Position numbers and translations under genes: made by a program
Origin: Spirochaetia bacterium
GTDB lineage: Bacteria; Spirochaetota; Spirochaetia; Treponematales; Breznakiellaceae
Reading direction: 5' to 3'
Assembly (NCBI GenBank): GCA_025997655.1
Contig: BNUW01000015.1
Coordinates: 1 to 26,830, forward strand
Length of the DNA: 26,830 bases
Shown: positions 1 to 8,155 of the stretch, piece after piece
How the letters are laid out: every line of letters begins with the position of its first letter
Numbering within the stretch: the first letter of the stretch is position 1
Notes under the pieces: generated by a model
Database searches by the model: none
What the model saw: only the letters and a program-made list of their open reading frames with translations
Told to the model about the DNA's origin: nothing

Positions 1-590
1 ATCACACAATCAAAAATTGGCTTTATTACGCCATTGATTATATTTTTATTTATCGTATTTCTACTCATGCCTCTTCTAATTAAAAAGTCTTGAAATGATT
101 TTATTGTATCTATTGTAATTGCTTCAATTCTTGTAATTTTATTTTCTTTCAAAAAGGGAATGAAATGATTATTAATGAAGCCATCATATTTTTTGATAAT
201 ATCCGGGGATAGTTTTCTTTCACCCCTTGTTAATTGGTTTTGTAAGTATGTAGATTTTTCCGGTTTATAGTAATTTGAGAATAATTCTATAATATTTTTT
301 ATTCCGGATTTCTTTCTATAATAATCGGTAATAAAAGCATCTTTATATTTTACGGCTAATTTATCAGCCTCCTCCCGATTAGAAGTATTGAGAGTCCGCT
401 TCATTGGGATTTCTTTTTTTGTTTTCGTATCATAATAACGGACATGGTATATACCATTGACAAGCATTAAGGTATAGTAATTCTTTTTCTTTAATGAAAA
501 ATTGGTTGAAGTTCCTAACTCATTATCAATTTCCATTAGTTCATCCAGTAATAATTGTTTCTTTAAGTTCAGTATTTCCTGGCCTATCAT
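1..590 (-). CDS. Tyrosine recombinase (phage-type integrase), N-terminal part, cut by window edge
   Basis: An open frame of 196 codons runs from an ATG at 590 off the left edge, with an in-frame TGA 15 bases before the ATG. The protein starts MIGQEILNLKKQ. It has a short arm-type segment (VNGIYHVRYYDTKTKKEIP, about residues 40-60) and then a helical SAM-like core-binding stretch with LSPDIIKKYDGFINNHFIPF and, near the edge, RRGMSRNTINKNI. This is the usual N-terminal layout of integrases that insert mobile elements at tRNA genes. The catalytic R-H-R-Y domain would lie outside the window. The gene is AT-rich, unlike the GC-rich backbone. It lies 126 bp beyond the 3' end of tRNA-Leu in the same orientation, the usual position for an island integrase. 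No strong Shine-Dalgarno is visible. It is probably not an IntI, but the diagnostic region is missing. Confidence 0.82.
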   Translation of the reverse strand, partial: MIGQEILNLKKQLLLDELMEIDNELGTSTNFSLKKKNYYTLMLVNGIYHVRYYDTKTKKEIPMKRTLNTSNREEADKLAVKYKDAFITDYYRKKSGIKNIIELFSNYYKPEKSTYLQNQLTRGERKLSPDIIKKYDGFINNHFIPFLKENKITRIEAITIDTIKSFQDFLIRRGMSRNTINKNIINGVIKPIFDCV

Positions 591-670
591 AACTATTTTT
601 AGTCATAATCTACCAGTTTTCTACCATTTTTTGGTTTTTAGCCTCATTTTTCAAAGAACCACGCTATACA

Positions 671-708
671 TGGTGTCGAAATTAAGTTTTACCTTAAAAT
701 CGACACCA
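671..708. repeat. Perfect 9-bp inverted repeat between tRNA-Leu and integrase
   Basis: TGGTGTCGA at 671-679 is repeated inverted as TCGACACCA at 700-708. After a 2-nt A/A mismatch, an inner TTAAG/CTTAA pair (682-686 and 693-697) extends the stem. It has no T-tract on either strand, so it is not a clear terminator. It could be an arm-type binding site for the integrase or excisionase, or an operator for int. Confidence 0.6.
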
Positions 709-716
709 TATATGTA

Positions 717-798
717 TGCGGCCAAGAAGACTTGAACTTCCATGCCTCTCGGCACTAGCACCTCAAGCTAGCGTGTCTACCAGTTCCACCATGGCCGC
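717..798 (-). tRNA. tRNA-Leu (anticodon GAG)
   Basis: The reverse strand folds as a complete type II tRNA. The 7-bp acceptor is GCGGCCA/TGGCCGC with discriminator A. The anticodon stem is CTAGC/GCTAG around the loop TTGAGGT (anticodon GAG, reading CUU/CUC). The long variable arm is TGCC-GAGA-GGCA, and the T-loop is TTCAAGT on a 5-bp stem. CCA is not encoded. The 3' end faces the integrase, so the 3' half is the likely attachment site. Confidence 0.97.
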
Positions 799-817
799 GT
801 GAACTAATTACGAAAAT

Positions 818-846
818 ATACTAATGGTTTCCAGATTTCATGTCAA
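818..846 (-). promoter_or_regulatory. Sigma-70 promoter of tRNA-Leu
   Basis: On the reverse strand a perfect -35 TTGACA (846-841) and a -10 TAGTAT (823-818) are separated by 17 bp. The predicted start is about 12 nt before the tRNA 5' end. Confidence 0.75.
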
Positions 847-884
847 CACGTACGGTGCATGAATGCCAAGGCAATGTATCCAGC

Positions 885-1886
885 TCAAAATTCTTCATAC
901 CTTCCGGTCTGGCTCAGATCATAGCCCCCCATTATCTCCAGGTCCTGCTTAAATTCATTGGAAGAAATATAGGAACCGATGATCCTGACGGCGGGGGTAT
1001 TCCGATCCGCCAAACGAAATACCAAATCGTACCATTCCATCTGGAGAGGGACGAATTCGATCCCCGATACCCGTTCGATCCCCCGTTCACAGCCGCAGCC
1101 CAGGTCCGCGCCGCCCTTGGCCACCGTGCTGGCAGAGGCCATGTGGGAGCTTGATTCCCGGGTATAGCCCCGGATGCCGGCCCCGGCGATCCCCAATTGT
1201 ACCAACTTCTGGTCCAGGAGAATCCGGGTGCCGGAACCGCGTTCCCGGTTGATCATGGTCAGCTCCGGGCGGCTGAAATCCTTCCAACCCTGTATGTGGA
1301 GGGGGTTCCCCTTCTTGACATAGAGTCCCTGCATACGGCCCCCCAACCGGAACACCCCCACGGGAAGTCCCGGCAGGAGGCGGCGAATGAAGGAATAATT
1401 GTAGGTATCGGTTTCTGCGTCCCAGAGATGGGCGGCGGACATGGATACCCGGCCATGGTAAAGGGAGTAGAGGCCGTTATAGCAGCCCACATAGGAACGG
1501 AGCACCGTGTTTCCCGACATGGAAAGCCGGTTTACCAGGAGATCCAGGCACATGTCCTGGCCGGAGATGATCACCGAAGCGGAGGCAGGGTCGGGATTTT
1601 CCCCAATGGCTTCCTCAAGGGCCCTCGGCTGGCCGGAGGATATCAGGTCAACAACCTCCCGGCCGCTCTCCCAGGGGGACTTCTGGTCGTGAACGTGGGG
1701 TTCGACATATTGGGGGCCCGTCTTATTCGCCGCCAGGTACCGGTCTATATCGGATTGGGAAACACGCACCTGTTTCCCCACCTTGGATGAGGGGAGTTCC
1801 CCCCGTTTGATAAGTTCATAGACCGTATACTTTTTAATGCGCAGTCGCTGCGCCACATCTTCCGCAGTAAGAAGGTCCGATTCCAT
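885..1886 (-). CDS. HTH (excisionase-type) regulator with PBP-like ligand-binding domain
   Basis: A 333-residue regulator. Residues 1-56 form a MerR/excisionase-type winged HTH (LLTAEDVAQRLRIKKYTVYEL...VSQSDIDRYLAA). After a linker, residues 95-333 resemble the PBP-like domain that follows such HTHs in putative molybdate- or cofactor-responsive regulators (ISGQDMCLDLLVNRL, NRERGSGTRILLDQ, GCGCERGIERVSGIEFVPLQ). The frame is open upstream to 2018, but that extension is AT-rich and hydrophobic, and residue 1 of the HTH is exactly the ATG at 1886. It diverges from the mop gene, so it is inferred to sense molybdate/tungstate or a Mo-cofactor-related ligand and control that cluster. There is no Shine-Dalgarno; a -10 box lies 6 nt upstream, suggesting a leaderless mRNA. 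Confidence 0.85.
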   Translation of the reverse strand: MESDLLTAEDVAQRLRIKKYTVYELIKRGELPSSKVGKQVRVSQSDIDRYLAANKTGPQYVEPHVHDQKSPWESGREVVDLISSGQPRALEEAIGENPDPASASVIISGQDMCLDLLVNRLSMSGNTVLRSYVGCYNGLYSLYHGRVSMSAAHLWDAETDTYNYSFIRRLLPGLPVGVFRLGGRMQGLYVKKGNPLHIQGWKDFSRPELTMINRERGSGTRILLDQKLVQLGIAGAGIRGYTRESSSHMASASTVAKGGADLGCGCERGIERVSGIEFVPLQMEWYDLVFRLADRNTPAVRIIGSYISSNEFKQDLEIMGGYDLSQTGRYEEF

Positions 1887-1892
1887 AAGATC

Positions 1893-1921
1893 AGTATACC
1901 CGATAAATCCGGAATCTACAA
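1893..1921 (-). promoter_or_regulatory. Promoter of HTH/PBP-like regulator, apparently leaderless
   Basis: On the reverse strand TTGTAG (1921-1916) is followed after 17 bp by TATACT (1898-1893). Only GATCTT separates the -10 from the ATG at 1886, so the predicted transcription start falls on the start codon. Confidence 0.55.
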
Positions 1922-2126
1922 CATGCCATTTTAGAATGTTTTTCAGTGATGAAACATAGATAAATATAACAAAACATAATAATAAATATAAATACTTTAA
2001 AGAAAAATAATAAAACATAACTAAATTAAATAAACTAAAACAATAAGTATGAAGATGCAGGCCAAATATCGTGGAAATGTTATTCGAAATTACACAGTTT
2101 TACTATTTTTCGATAAACTTTTTCTC
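1922..2126. other. AT-rich divergent intergenic region
   Basis: This AT-rich stretch separates the regulator from mop. Runs of A/T around 1960-2050 would be easily bent or melted. It is the natural place for operators of the divergent regulator, but no clear palindrome was found. Confidence 0.5.
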
Positions 2127-2155
2127 TTGCAGTTTTTTTCCGGCGGGATTATACT
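2127..2155 (+). promoter_or_regulatory. Promoter of mop
   Basis: TTGCAG (2127-2132), a 17-bp spacer and TATACT (2150-2155). The predicted start at about 2162 leaves a leader of about 16 nt that contains the GAGGAG ribosome binding site (2161-2166). Confidence 0.65.
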
Positions 2156-2177
2156 ATCCAGAGGAGAAATATCAAAT

Positions 2178-4907
2178 ATGGATAAAAAGACGTTCACCAT
2201 AAACGGACAGTCGCGCACTTTAATAGTGGACGGCGAGTCCACCCTGGCGGATCTGTTGCGGAAACAGCTTCTTTTGACCGGCTGTAAAGTCGGATGCGGG
2301 AACGGACAATGCGGCGCTTGTTCGGTCATTATCAGCGGCAAGGTGGTGCGGGCCTGTACCAAGAAGATCAAGACGATCACCGATGATGACGTCATTGAGA
2401 CTATTGAAGGAATCGGCACCCCGGAAAATCTGCATCCGTTGCAGGTTGCCTGGATGGCCCACGGATGCGCCCAGTGCGGGTTCTGCTCCCCGGGCTTTAT
2501 CCTGTCCGCCAAGCAGCTCCTGGCGGAGAACCACAGCCCCACCCGGCATGAGGTTCGCACCTGGTTCCATAAGCACCGGAACATCTGCCGCTGCACCGGG
2601 TACAAGCCTCTGGTAGACGCCGTTATGGACGCCGCCAAGGTAATCCGTGGTGAAGTGCAGAAGGACGACCTGCTCTTCAAACCGGTGGGCAACAACATCA
2701 CCGGCACCTATTACCACCGTCCCTCCGCTAAGGCGAAGGTTACCGGTAAGTGGGATTTCGGCGCCGACGTGGACCTTCAAATGCCCGCAGGCACCCTGCA
2801 CCTCGCATTGGTTCAGGCGGAAGTTTCCCATGCCAGGATCAAGGGCATCGACACCGGCGAAGCGGAAAAGATGGAAGGGGTCTACAAGATTATCACCCAT
2901 AAGAACGTAACCGGAAAGAACCGGATCACCGGCCTTATCACCTTCCCCACCAACAAGGGCGACGGCTGGGACCGGCCCATTCTCTGCGATGAAAAGGTAT
3001 TCCAGTACGGCGACGCCATCGCCATCGTAGCCGCCGACACGGTGGAACAGGCCAAAGCCGCAGCGGCGAAGGTAAAGGTTGACCTGGAACTGCTGCCCGC
3101 CTATATGAGCGCCCCCGCCGCCATGGCAGCCGACGCCATCGAAATTCATCCCGGAACCCCCAACGTATACTTCCAGATCAATAACAAGAAGGGCGCCGAG
3201 ACCAAGGACATCGTAGCCAAGGCCGCCCATGTTGCGGAAGTTTCTTCCTATTGTTCACGGCAGCCCCACCTTCCCCTGGAACCGGACTGCGGCCAGGCCT
3301 ATATCGACAGCGAAGGCCGCCTGACCATCCATTCCAAGTCCATCGGTATCCACCTCCACGCCGCCATGATCGCCGCCGGTATCGGCGTAGAAGTTGACAA
3401 GCTGCGGATCGTGCAGAATCCTGCGGGGGGTACCTTCGGGTACAAGTTCTCCCCCACCCTGGAAGCCCTGGTGGGCGTGGCCTGCCTGGCCTGCGACAAA
3501 CGCCCGGTCTCCCTTGTTTACGATATGCATCAAATGATTACCTACACCGGTAAGCGCTCCCCTGTCTTCATGAACCTGAAGGTTGCGGCGGACAAGGACG
3601 GCAAGGTATTGGCCCTGGAAGGGAACAACATCCTCGACCACGGACCCTATTCCGAGTTCGGCGACCTCCTCACCCTGCGGCTGGCCCAGTACCACATGGC
3701 CGGTTACGATGTGCCCAATATCCGCTCGGAAAACTTCTGCGTGGCCACCAACCACGGCTGGGGTTCCGCATTCCGCGGTTACGGCGCTCCGGAAGCTGAG
3801 CTTGGTTCGGAGATCCTCATGGACATCCTGGCGGAAAAAGTCGGCATTGATCCCTTTGAGATCCGCTACAAGAACATCTATCGCCCGGGGTGCACCAATA
3901 TCACCGGCCAGGAACCGGAAGTGTTCTCCCTCCAGGAGCTGATGGACAAGTCAAAACCCCACTACTACGATGCGAAAAAACGGGTAAAGGAACTGAACGC
4001 AAAGGGCGGCAAGTTTAAATACGGCGTCGGCATTGCCATCGGCGTATACGGCTGCGGCCTTGACGGCAAGGACTCCTCCTCCGCTTGGGTTGAACTCCAA
4101 CCGGACGGCGGCGTGAAGGTCGGGACAAGCTGGGAAGACCACGGACAGGGCGCCGATATCGGAACCCTCACCATGGCCCACGAGACCCTCCGCAAGGCGG
4201 GTATCCCCTACGATAAGATGACGGTGTTGATGAACGATACCGCACTCACCCCCAACTCCGGACCCGCCGGGGGCAGCCGCTCCAACGTGGTAACCGGTAA
4301 CGCCATCCGGGTCGCTTCCGAGGCCCTCCTCCATGCCCTTAAAAAGGCTGACGGGACCTACAAGACCTACGCCGAAATGGTAGCCGGCAAGACCCCATTG
4401 CGCTACGAAGGAAGCTGGACTGCGGAGATGTGTTCCAACTGCGATCTGGAAACCAGCCAGGGAGCGCCCTTCGCCACCTACATGTACGAAGTTTTCGTAC
4501 CGACCGTAGAAGTTGACACCGAAACCGGTAAAGCCCGGGTAATCTCCTTCTACACCGCCGCCGATGTGGGCAAGGTCATCAACAAGTCCGTGGTAGACGG
4601 CCAGATATACGGCGGTATCGCCCAGGGTATCGGCCTCGCCCTCACCGAAGACTTCGAGGATCTGAAGAAGCACACCACCCTGGTGGGCTGCGGAATCCCG
4701 ACCATCGAAGACGTTCCCGATGACTTTGTGATCGAATACGTCGAAGCGCCCCGTGCGAGCGGCCCCTACGGCGCATCCGGCACCGGCGAGGTTCCGCTCT
4801 GCGCTCCCCACCCGGCGATCCTGAATGCGATCTACGATGCGGTAAAGGTGCGGATCACTGCGGTCCCCGCCCTGCCTGAGAAGATCAAAGCCGGTTTGAA
4901 GGGCTAG
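2178..4907 (+). CDS. mop: Mop-type molybdenum aldehyde oxidoreductase (xanthine oxidase family)
   Basis: A 909-residue, single-subunit, xanthine-oxidase-family enzyme. It oxidises aldehydes to carboxylic acids at a molybdopterin centre and passes electrons through two [2Fe-2S] clusters. The plant-type cluster ligands are C40, C45, C48 and C60, and the second cluster is C100, C103, C137 and C139. These match the Desulfovibrio gigas enzyme as I recall it, and the length is about the same. Long stretches are near-identical to Mop (VKVGC-type loop, KNRITGLITFPTNKGDGWDR, FRGYGAPEAE). The predicted catalytic Glu is E871 in GASGTGEVPL. The ATG at 2178 is chosen because GAGGAG lies 11 nt upstream and the protein then starts at the ferredoxin fold; an in-frame extension to 2049 lacks family similarity. 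There is no FAD domain; the next gene can supply the redox partner. An intrinsic terminator follows. Confidence 0.96.
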   Translation: MDKKTFTINGQSRTLIVDGESTLADLLRKQLLLTGCKVGCGNGQCGACSVIISGKVVRACTKKIKTITDDDVIETIEGIGTPENLHPLQVAWMAHGCAQCGFCSPGFILSAKQLLAENHSPTRHEVRTWFHKHRNICRCTGYKPLVDAVMDAAKVIRGEVQKDDLLFKPVGNNITGTYYHRPSAKAKVTGKWDFGADVDLQMPAGTLHLALVQAEVSHARIKGIDTGEAEKMEGVYKIITHKNVTGKNRITGLITFPTNKGDGWDRPILCDEKVFQYGDAIAIVAADTVEQAKAAAAKVKVDLELLPAYMSAPAAMAADAIEIHPGTPNVYFQINNKKGAETKDIVAKAAHVAEVSSYCSRQPHLPLEPDCGQAYIDSEGRLTIHSKSIGIHLHAAMIAAGIGVEVDKLRIVQNPAGGTFGYKFSPTLEALVGVACLACDKRPVSLVYDMHQMITYTGKRSPVFMNLKVAADKDGKVLALEGNNILDHGPYSEFGDLLTLRLAQYHMAGYDVPNIRSENFCVATNHGWGSAFRGYGAPEAELGSEILMDILAEKVGIDPFEIRYKNIYRPGCTNITGQEPEVFSLQELMDKSKPHYYDAKKRVKELNAKGGKFKYGVGIAIGVYGCGLDGKDSSSAWVELQPDGGVKVGTSWEDHGQGADIGTLTMAHETLRKAGIPYDKMTVLMNDTALTPNSGPAGGSRSNVVTGNAIRVASEALLHALKKADGTYKTYAEMVAGKTPLRYEGSWTAEMCSNCDLETSQGAPFATYMYEVFVPTVEVDTETGKARVISFYTAADVGKVINKSVVDGQIYGGIAQGIGLALTEDFEDLKKHTTLVGCGIPTIEDVPDDFVIEYVEAPRASGPYGASGTGEVPLCAPHPAILNAIYDAVKVRITAVPALPEKIKAGLKG

Positions 4908-4922
4908 TAGTACCGAGTATTG

Positions 4923-4966
4923 AAGGGATTGCGGGACAGAAGATCCGCAATCCCTTCTTTTTTTTT
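4923..4966 (+). terminator. Intrinsic terminator after mop
   Basis: AAGGGATTGCGG (4923-4934) pairs with CCGCAATCCCTT (4945-4956), loop of 10 nt, followed by CTTTTTTTTT. A textbook rho-independent terminator 16 nt after the mop stop codon. It may only partly separate mop from the downstream cluster. Confidence 0.93.
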
Positions 4967-4999
4967 ATTAGTGGACTAGTAGGTAGACACCAATGAAGA

Positions 5000-5082
5000 A
5001 AACCACCGACCACACGGACAGCACGGACAAAAGAAAAAGACAGGCAAAAACCTGTCCGTGTGGTCAGTGTGGTCTGTGGTTT
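5000..5082. repeat. 30-bp imperfect inverted repeat with iterated CACGGAC motifs
   Basis: Arms 5000-5029 and 5053-5082 pair at 26 of 30 positions around a 23-nt centre; an inner ACAGG/CCTGT hairpin (5040-5044, 5051-5055) overlaps the right arm. Each arm contains short iterations of GACCACAC and CACGGAC. It sits between the mop terminator and the next gene, with no T-tract, so it looks like a repetitive extragenic element or RNA structure rather than a terminator. Confidence 0.75.
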
Positions 5083-5120
5083 CTCTACTCCTTTATGTTA
5101 CTATTTAATTAAGGAAAGCC

Positions 5121-7493
5121 ATGCCGGTACGAGTAACTGTTGAAACATTTCTGGATCAGAAACTGCTCCGCGAGGTTGAGTCCCTTTGTACCCAGGAGGA
5201 GCCCCCGGCCTGCCAGGCGGCCTGTCCCCTGCACCTGGATGTCCGGGCCCTTACCGCCCTCATAGAAACCGGTAAAACCGCCGAAGCGTGGCAGCTTTAT
5301 GCCAAGGCCATTCCCCTGGCGCCGCTTATCGCCCATACCTGCAATGCCCCCTGCCGCCTGCCCTGTAAACGCGGTGAACGGGGGGGCGCTATTGATGTCG
5401 GCGGGCTCGAACAGTTCCTTGCGCGAAACGCCGGCGTACCCTCAAAGGCGCCTTTTCTGCTTCCCAAAAAGACTGAACGGGTGGCGATTGTGGGCGGGGG
5501 CCTGCGGGGCTTGGCTGCGGCGAATGGCCTTATCCGCAAGGGGTATCTGGTAACGATACTGGAAGCCTCGGATCGCCTGGGCGCTTGGCTGCGGGACTTG
5601 GACGAAGCGGGCTTGCCCGCAGCGATCCTGGATGCGGAGATCGCCGTTTTGCTGGGGATGCAGGTGACGGTTGAGTACAATCGCAGGCTTCCTGTGGGTT
5701 CCGTTGATGAAGCGGCGGCAGTCCTGGACGAAGGCTACGGCGCGGTTTTTGTAAGCTGCGCTTCCCCCCTGGACGATGGCGCCGACGGGGCTACCCTGCT
5801 CACCGGGCGGAACAATATTCTCGCGGGACGGCGTGCGGGACGGATCGGCGAGGGGGATTCCTCCATCTACGATCTTTTCGACGGCGCAAGTGCCGCCATT
5901 ACCATTGACCGGCTCTTCCAGGGGGTTTCGGTGGACGCCGGGCGGGAACGTGAAGGCAGCTACGAAACGACCCTCTACACCAACCTTGACAGTATTACTG
6001 CGGCTGCTCCGGTGAAGCCCGCAAACGGGGCCTACGATCAAGCCGCTGCGGCCGCCGAAGCCGGGCGGTGTATACGCTGTGAATGTATGGAGTGCGTAAA
6101 AAAATGCGGCTTCATGCAGCATTTCAAGCTGAACCCCCGGCGTTATGTGCGGATGGTGTACAACAACCTTTCCATCGCCATGGGGGATCACAATGCCAAC
6201 AGCATGATCAACACCTGCGCCCTCTGCGGCCAGTGCGAGGCCATCTGCCCCAAGGGCCTCAACATGGGGGAGGTATTCCTCGCCGCCCGCCGCCAGATGG
6301 TGCACTCCGGAAAAATGCCCCCATCGGCCCACGAGTTTGCCCTCCTGGACATGAACTACAGTATGTCCGATTCCTTCTTCCTCGCCCGGCATCAAAGCGG
6401 ACACCGTTCTTCTGCGGCCCTTTTCTTCCCCGGCTGCCAGCTCAGCGCCTCGGAACCGGACCTGGTCCGCAGGGTTTACGCAGACCTCTCAAAGCGCATT
6501 GACGGCGGCGTAGGATTACTGTTGGGTTGCTGCGGGATCATGGCTCACTGGAGCGGAAATGTCACGCAGTTTGAAGCGGTAAAAAAACAATTGACCGATC
6601 ACTGGAAGGAACTGGGAAGTCCCGAAATCATAAGCGCCTGCCCCACTTGTACATCCACCCTTGAGGAGCTTATGGGGATAAAAAACCGTAGCCTCTTCGA
6701 GGTTTTGGGTGAAATAGGGCTGCCGGGCTATACATCCACCTCCGGCAGAACGGAAGCAGTGATGGTGTTACACCATGCCTGCGGCGCGCGGCATAATGAG
6801 GTGATAAAAAACAAGGTGCGGGAACTGTCGGCTCAAGCGGGCATTACGATTCAGGAGGGCGCGCCGGATGAGCGTAGCCCCTGCTGCGGCTATGGGGGGC
6901 TCATGCCCTTTGCACACGCCCCTGAGTCGGAAAGCTTTACCGATACTGCCCTGGAACAGCTTTCAGGTAATGGAGACGCCCCCATCTTAACCTACTGCGT
7001 CAACTGCCGGGACCGTTTCCGCGCCAAGGGACGGGATGCCGGACATCCACGGGATGTCAAACATCTGTTAGAAATACTGTACCCCGGCTCACCGGAAATG
7101 CCGTGGAAGACGCCCACCTGGTCACGGCGTCAGGAGAACCGGGCAAAACTCCGGCGGGATCTGTTACGGGATTTGTGGGGTGAAAAAATTGAGGAGGCGT
7201 CTTTGTTGGAACTGATTATTGATGAGAATCTGGAGCGTAAAATAGAAGGGACCCACATACTCCACAGCGATATTTCGGCGGCGATTTCTAAGGCGGAGGC
7301 GGAGCAGACAAAGCTCCAGGACCATCAAACCGGGCATTTCCTTGCCAGCCACCGTCCGGCGAACGTTACCTTCTGGGTCGAATATGCGCCGGAGGGCGGG
7401 GGCTTTCATGTATACAACGCCTATAGCCACCGGATGAGCGCGGTAATTTCAGGGTCGGCGATTGAACAGGAAGGAGCCTCCGGCAATGGCTGA
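5121..7493 (+). CDS. FAD/NAD(P) oxidoreductase with 4Fe-4S dicluster and CCG domains (DVU_1558-like)
   Basis: A 790-residue multidomain electron carrier of the type found beside mop in Desulfovibrio. Residues 20-90 are a GltD-like Cys-rich N-terminus (C23, C31, C35, C74, C78, C82). A Rossmann FAD/NAD fold starts at VAIVGGGLRG (121-130). Two 4Fe-4S motifs follow: C317..C320..C322..C325..C329 and C366-x2-C369-x2-C372-x3-C376. Next come two HdrB/GlpC-like CCG segments (FFPGCQLS..CCGIMAHW about 436-476; HHACGARH..SPCCGYGGL further on). The last 120 residues form an unrecognised tail. It probably links the aldehyde oxidoreductase to pyridine nucleotides or a quinone/thiol pool. Start: ATG with AAGGAAAG upstream. 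The next gene overlaps its end by 8 nt, so translation is probably coupled. Confidence 0.88.
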   Translation: MPVRVTVETFLDQKLLREVESLCTQEEPPACQAACPLHLDVRALTALIETGKTAEAWQLYAKAIPLAPLIAHTCNAPCRLPCKRGERGGAIDVGGLEQFLARNAGVPSKAPFLLPKKTERVAIVGGGLRGLAAANGLIRKGYLVTILEASDRLGAWLRDLDEAGLPAAILDAEIAVLLGMQVTVEYNRRLPVGSVDEAAAVLDEGYGAVFVSCASPLDDGADGATLLTGRNNILAGRRAGRIGEGDSSIYDLFDGASAAITIDRLFQGVSVDAGREREGSYETTLYTNLDSITAAAPVKPANGAYDQAAAAAEAGRCIRCECMECVKKCGFMQHFKLNPRRYVRMVYNNLSIAMGDHNANSMINTCALCGQCEAICPKGLNMGEVFLAARRQMVHSGKMPPSAHEFALLDMNYSMSDSFFLARHQSGHRSSAALFFPGCQLSASEPDLVRRVYADLSKRIDGGVGLLLGCCGIMAHWSGNVTQFEAVKKQLTDHWKELGSPEIISACPTCTSTLEELMGIKNRSLFEVLGEIGLPGYTSTSGRTEAVMVLHHACGARHNEVIKNKVRELSAQAGITIQEGAPDERSPCCGYGGLMPFAHAPESESFTDTALEQLSGNGDAPILTYCVNCRDRFRAKGRDAGHPRDVKHLLEILYPGSPEMPWKTPTWSRRQENRAKLRRDLLRDLWGEKIEEASLLELIIDENLERKIEGTHILHSDISAAISKAEAEQTKLQDHQTGHFLASHRPANVTFWVEYAPEGGGFHVYNAYSHRMSAVISGSAIEQEGASGNG

Positions 7494-7716
7494 TGAAAAG
7501 GGAAAAACCTACGACACCGGGATCAAACTGGCCGGAACGATACTCTGTACCAAATGCGGCGTACCCCTGACGCTTCATCCGGTAACCCTGGGGTACATGA
7601 CCTCCACCTTTCCGGTGGAACTCCCCGCCTGTCCCAAATGCGGCTTTATCTATATCCCCGAGGAGCTTGCCATCGGGCGTATGCTCAGTGTGGAACGATC
7701 CCTGGAGGATAAATAA
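7486..7716 (+). CDS. Small zinc-ribbon redox-cluster protein (DVU_1557-like)
   Basis: A 76-residue protein with two CxxC pairs, LCTKCGVPL and ACPKCGFIYIPEEL, giving a rubredoxin- or zinc-ribbon-like fold; no other domain is seen. Equivalent small proteins sit between the FAD/Fe-S protein and the C-GCAxxG-C-C protein in mop clusters of sulfate reducers (DVU_1557-type). The ATG at 7486 is preferred over an upstream in-frame start at 7462 because AAGGAG (7471-7476) is correctly placed. It overlaps the preceding gene by 8 nt, pointing to co-translation and perhaps direct interaction. The metal and partner are inferred, not shown. Confidence 0.83.
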   Translation: MADEKGKTYDTGIKLAGTILCTKCGVPLTLHPVTLGYMTSTFPVELPACPKCGFIYIPEELAIGRMLSVERSLEDK

Positions 7717-7735
7717 AAATTCGGGAGATGCATAT

Positions 7736-8155
7736 ATGTCCGATTTAAGTGATAAGATTACGGAGGCCCTGCAAAAGGGCTACCATTGCAGCCAAGTGAT
7801 GATGTGGCTATCCCTGGAACTGCGGGGTATAAGCGACCCCCTGATGATCCGCGCCATGGGCGGCCTTGCCTTGGGGATGTTCTCCTCCAAGACCTGCGGA
7901 ACCCTGACCGGGGCGGCCTGTACCCTGACCAGCTATTTCCCCCGTGACGAAGGGGAGAGCGAACCCACGGCCTACCGCGCCCCGGTAAATGAATTCGTAA
8001 GCTGGTTCAAAGATCAATTCGGCGCCCTTAGCTGCCAGGAATTGGTCGAAAACGATCAGGGGCAGATACAACGGTTCTGCCCAATTTTGATGGAGAAGTG
8101 TTTTGCTAAAATTGCCGAAATCCTCGAAGCCAACGGCATCGACCCGACCCAATAG
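7736..8155 (+). CDS. C-GCAxxG-C-C family protein (DVU_1555-like)
   Basis: A 139-residue cytosolic protein with the Cys spacing of the C_GCAxxG_C_C family: YHCSQVM near the N-terminus, then KTCGTLTGAACTL, then LSCQEL and FCPILMEKCF at the C-terminus. Members of the family are thought to bind a metal cluster or shuttle thiols/electrons; the exact role is unknown. The ATG at 7736 follows TCGGGAG with good spacing and lies 19 nt after the previous stop, so it belongs to the same operon. The start codon of the following radical SAM gene lies inside its 3' end. In Desulfovibrio this family is one of the conserved companions of the aldehyde oxidoreductase. Confidence 0.86.
   Translation: MSDLSDKITEALQKGYHCSQVMMWLSLELRGISDPLMIRAMGGLALGMFSSKTCGTLTGAACTLTSYFPRDEGESEPTAYRAPVNEFVSWFKDQFGALSCQELVENDQGQIQRFCPILMEKCFAKIAEILEANGIDPTQ

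Noticed and set aside
1..590. IntI integrase mobilising the cassettes at 12.8-14.8 kb
   Set aside because: Its N-terminal arm and tRNA-adjacent position fit an island integrase, and the IntI-specific region is not visible; no link to the cassettes can be claimed.
1197..1790. Forward 197-codon open frame opposite the HTH/PBP-like regulator
   Set aside because: It is antisense to a gene with clear domain motifs in a GC-rich region; no ribosome binding site or family motif.
2049..2177. N-terminal extension of mop
   Set aside because: The extension is AT-rich and absent from the family, contains the promoter, and the ATG at 2178 has a good ribosome binding site.
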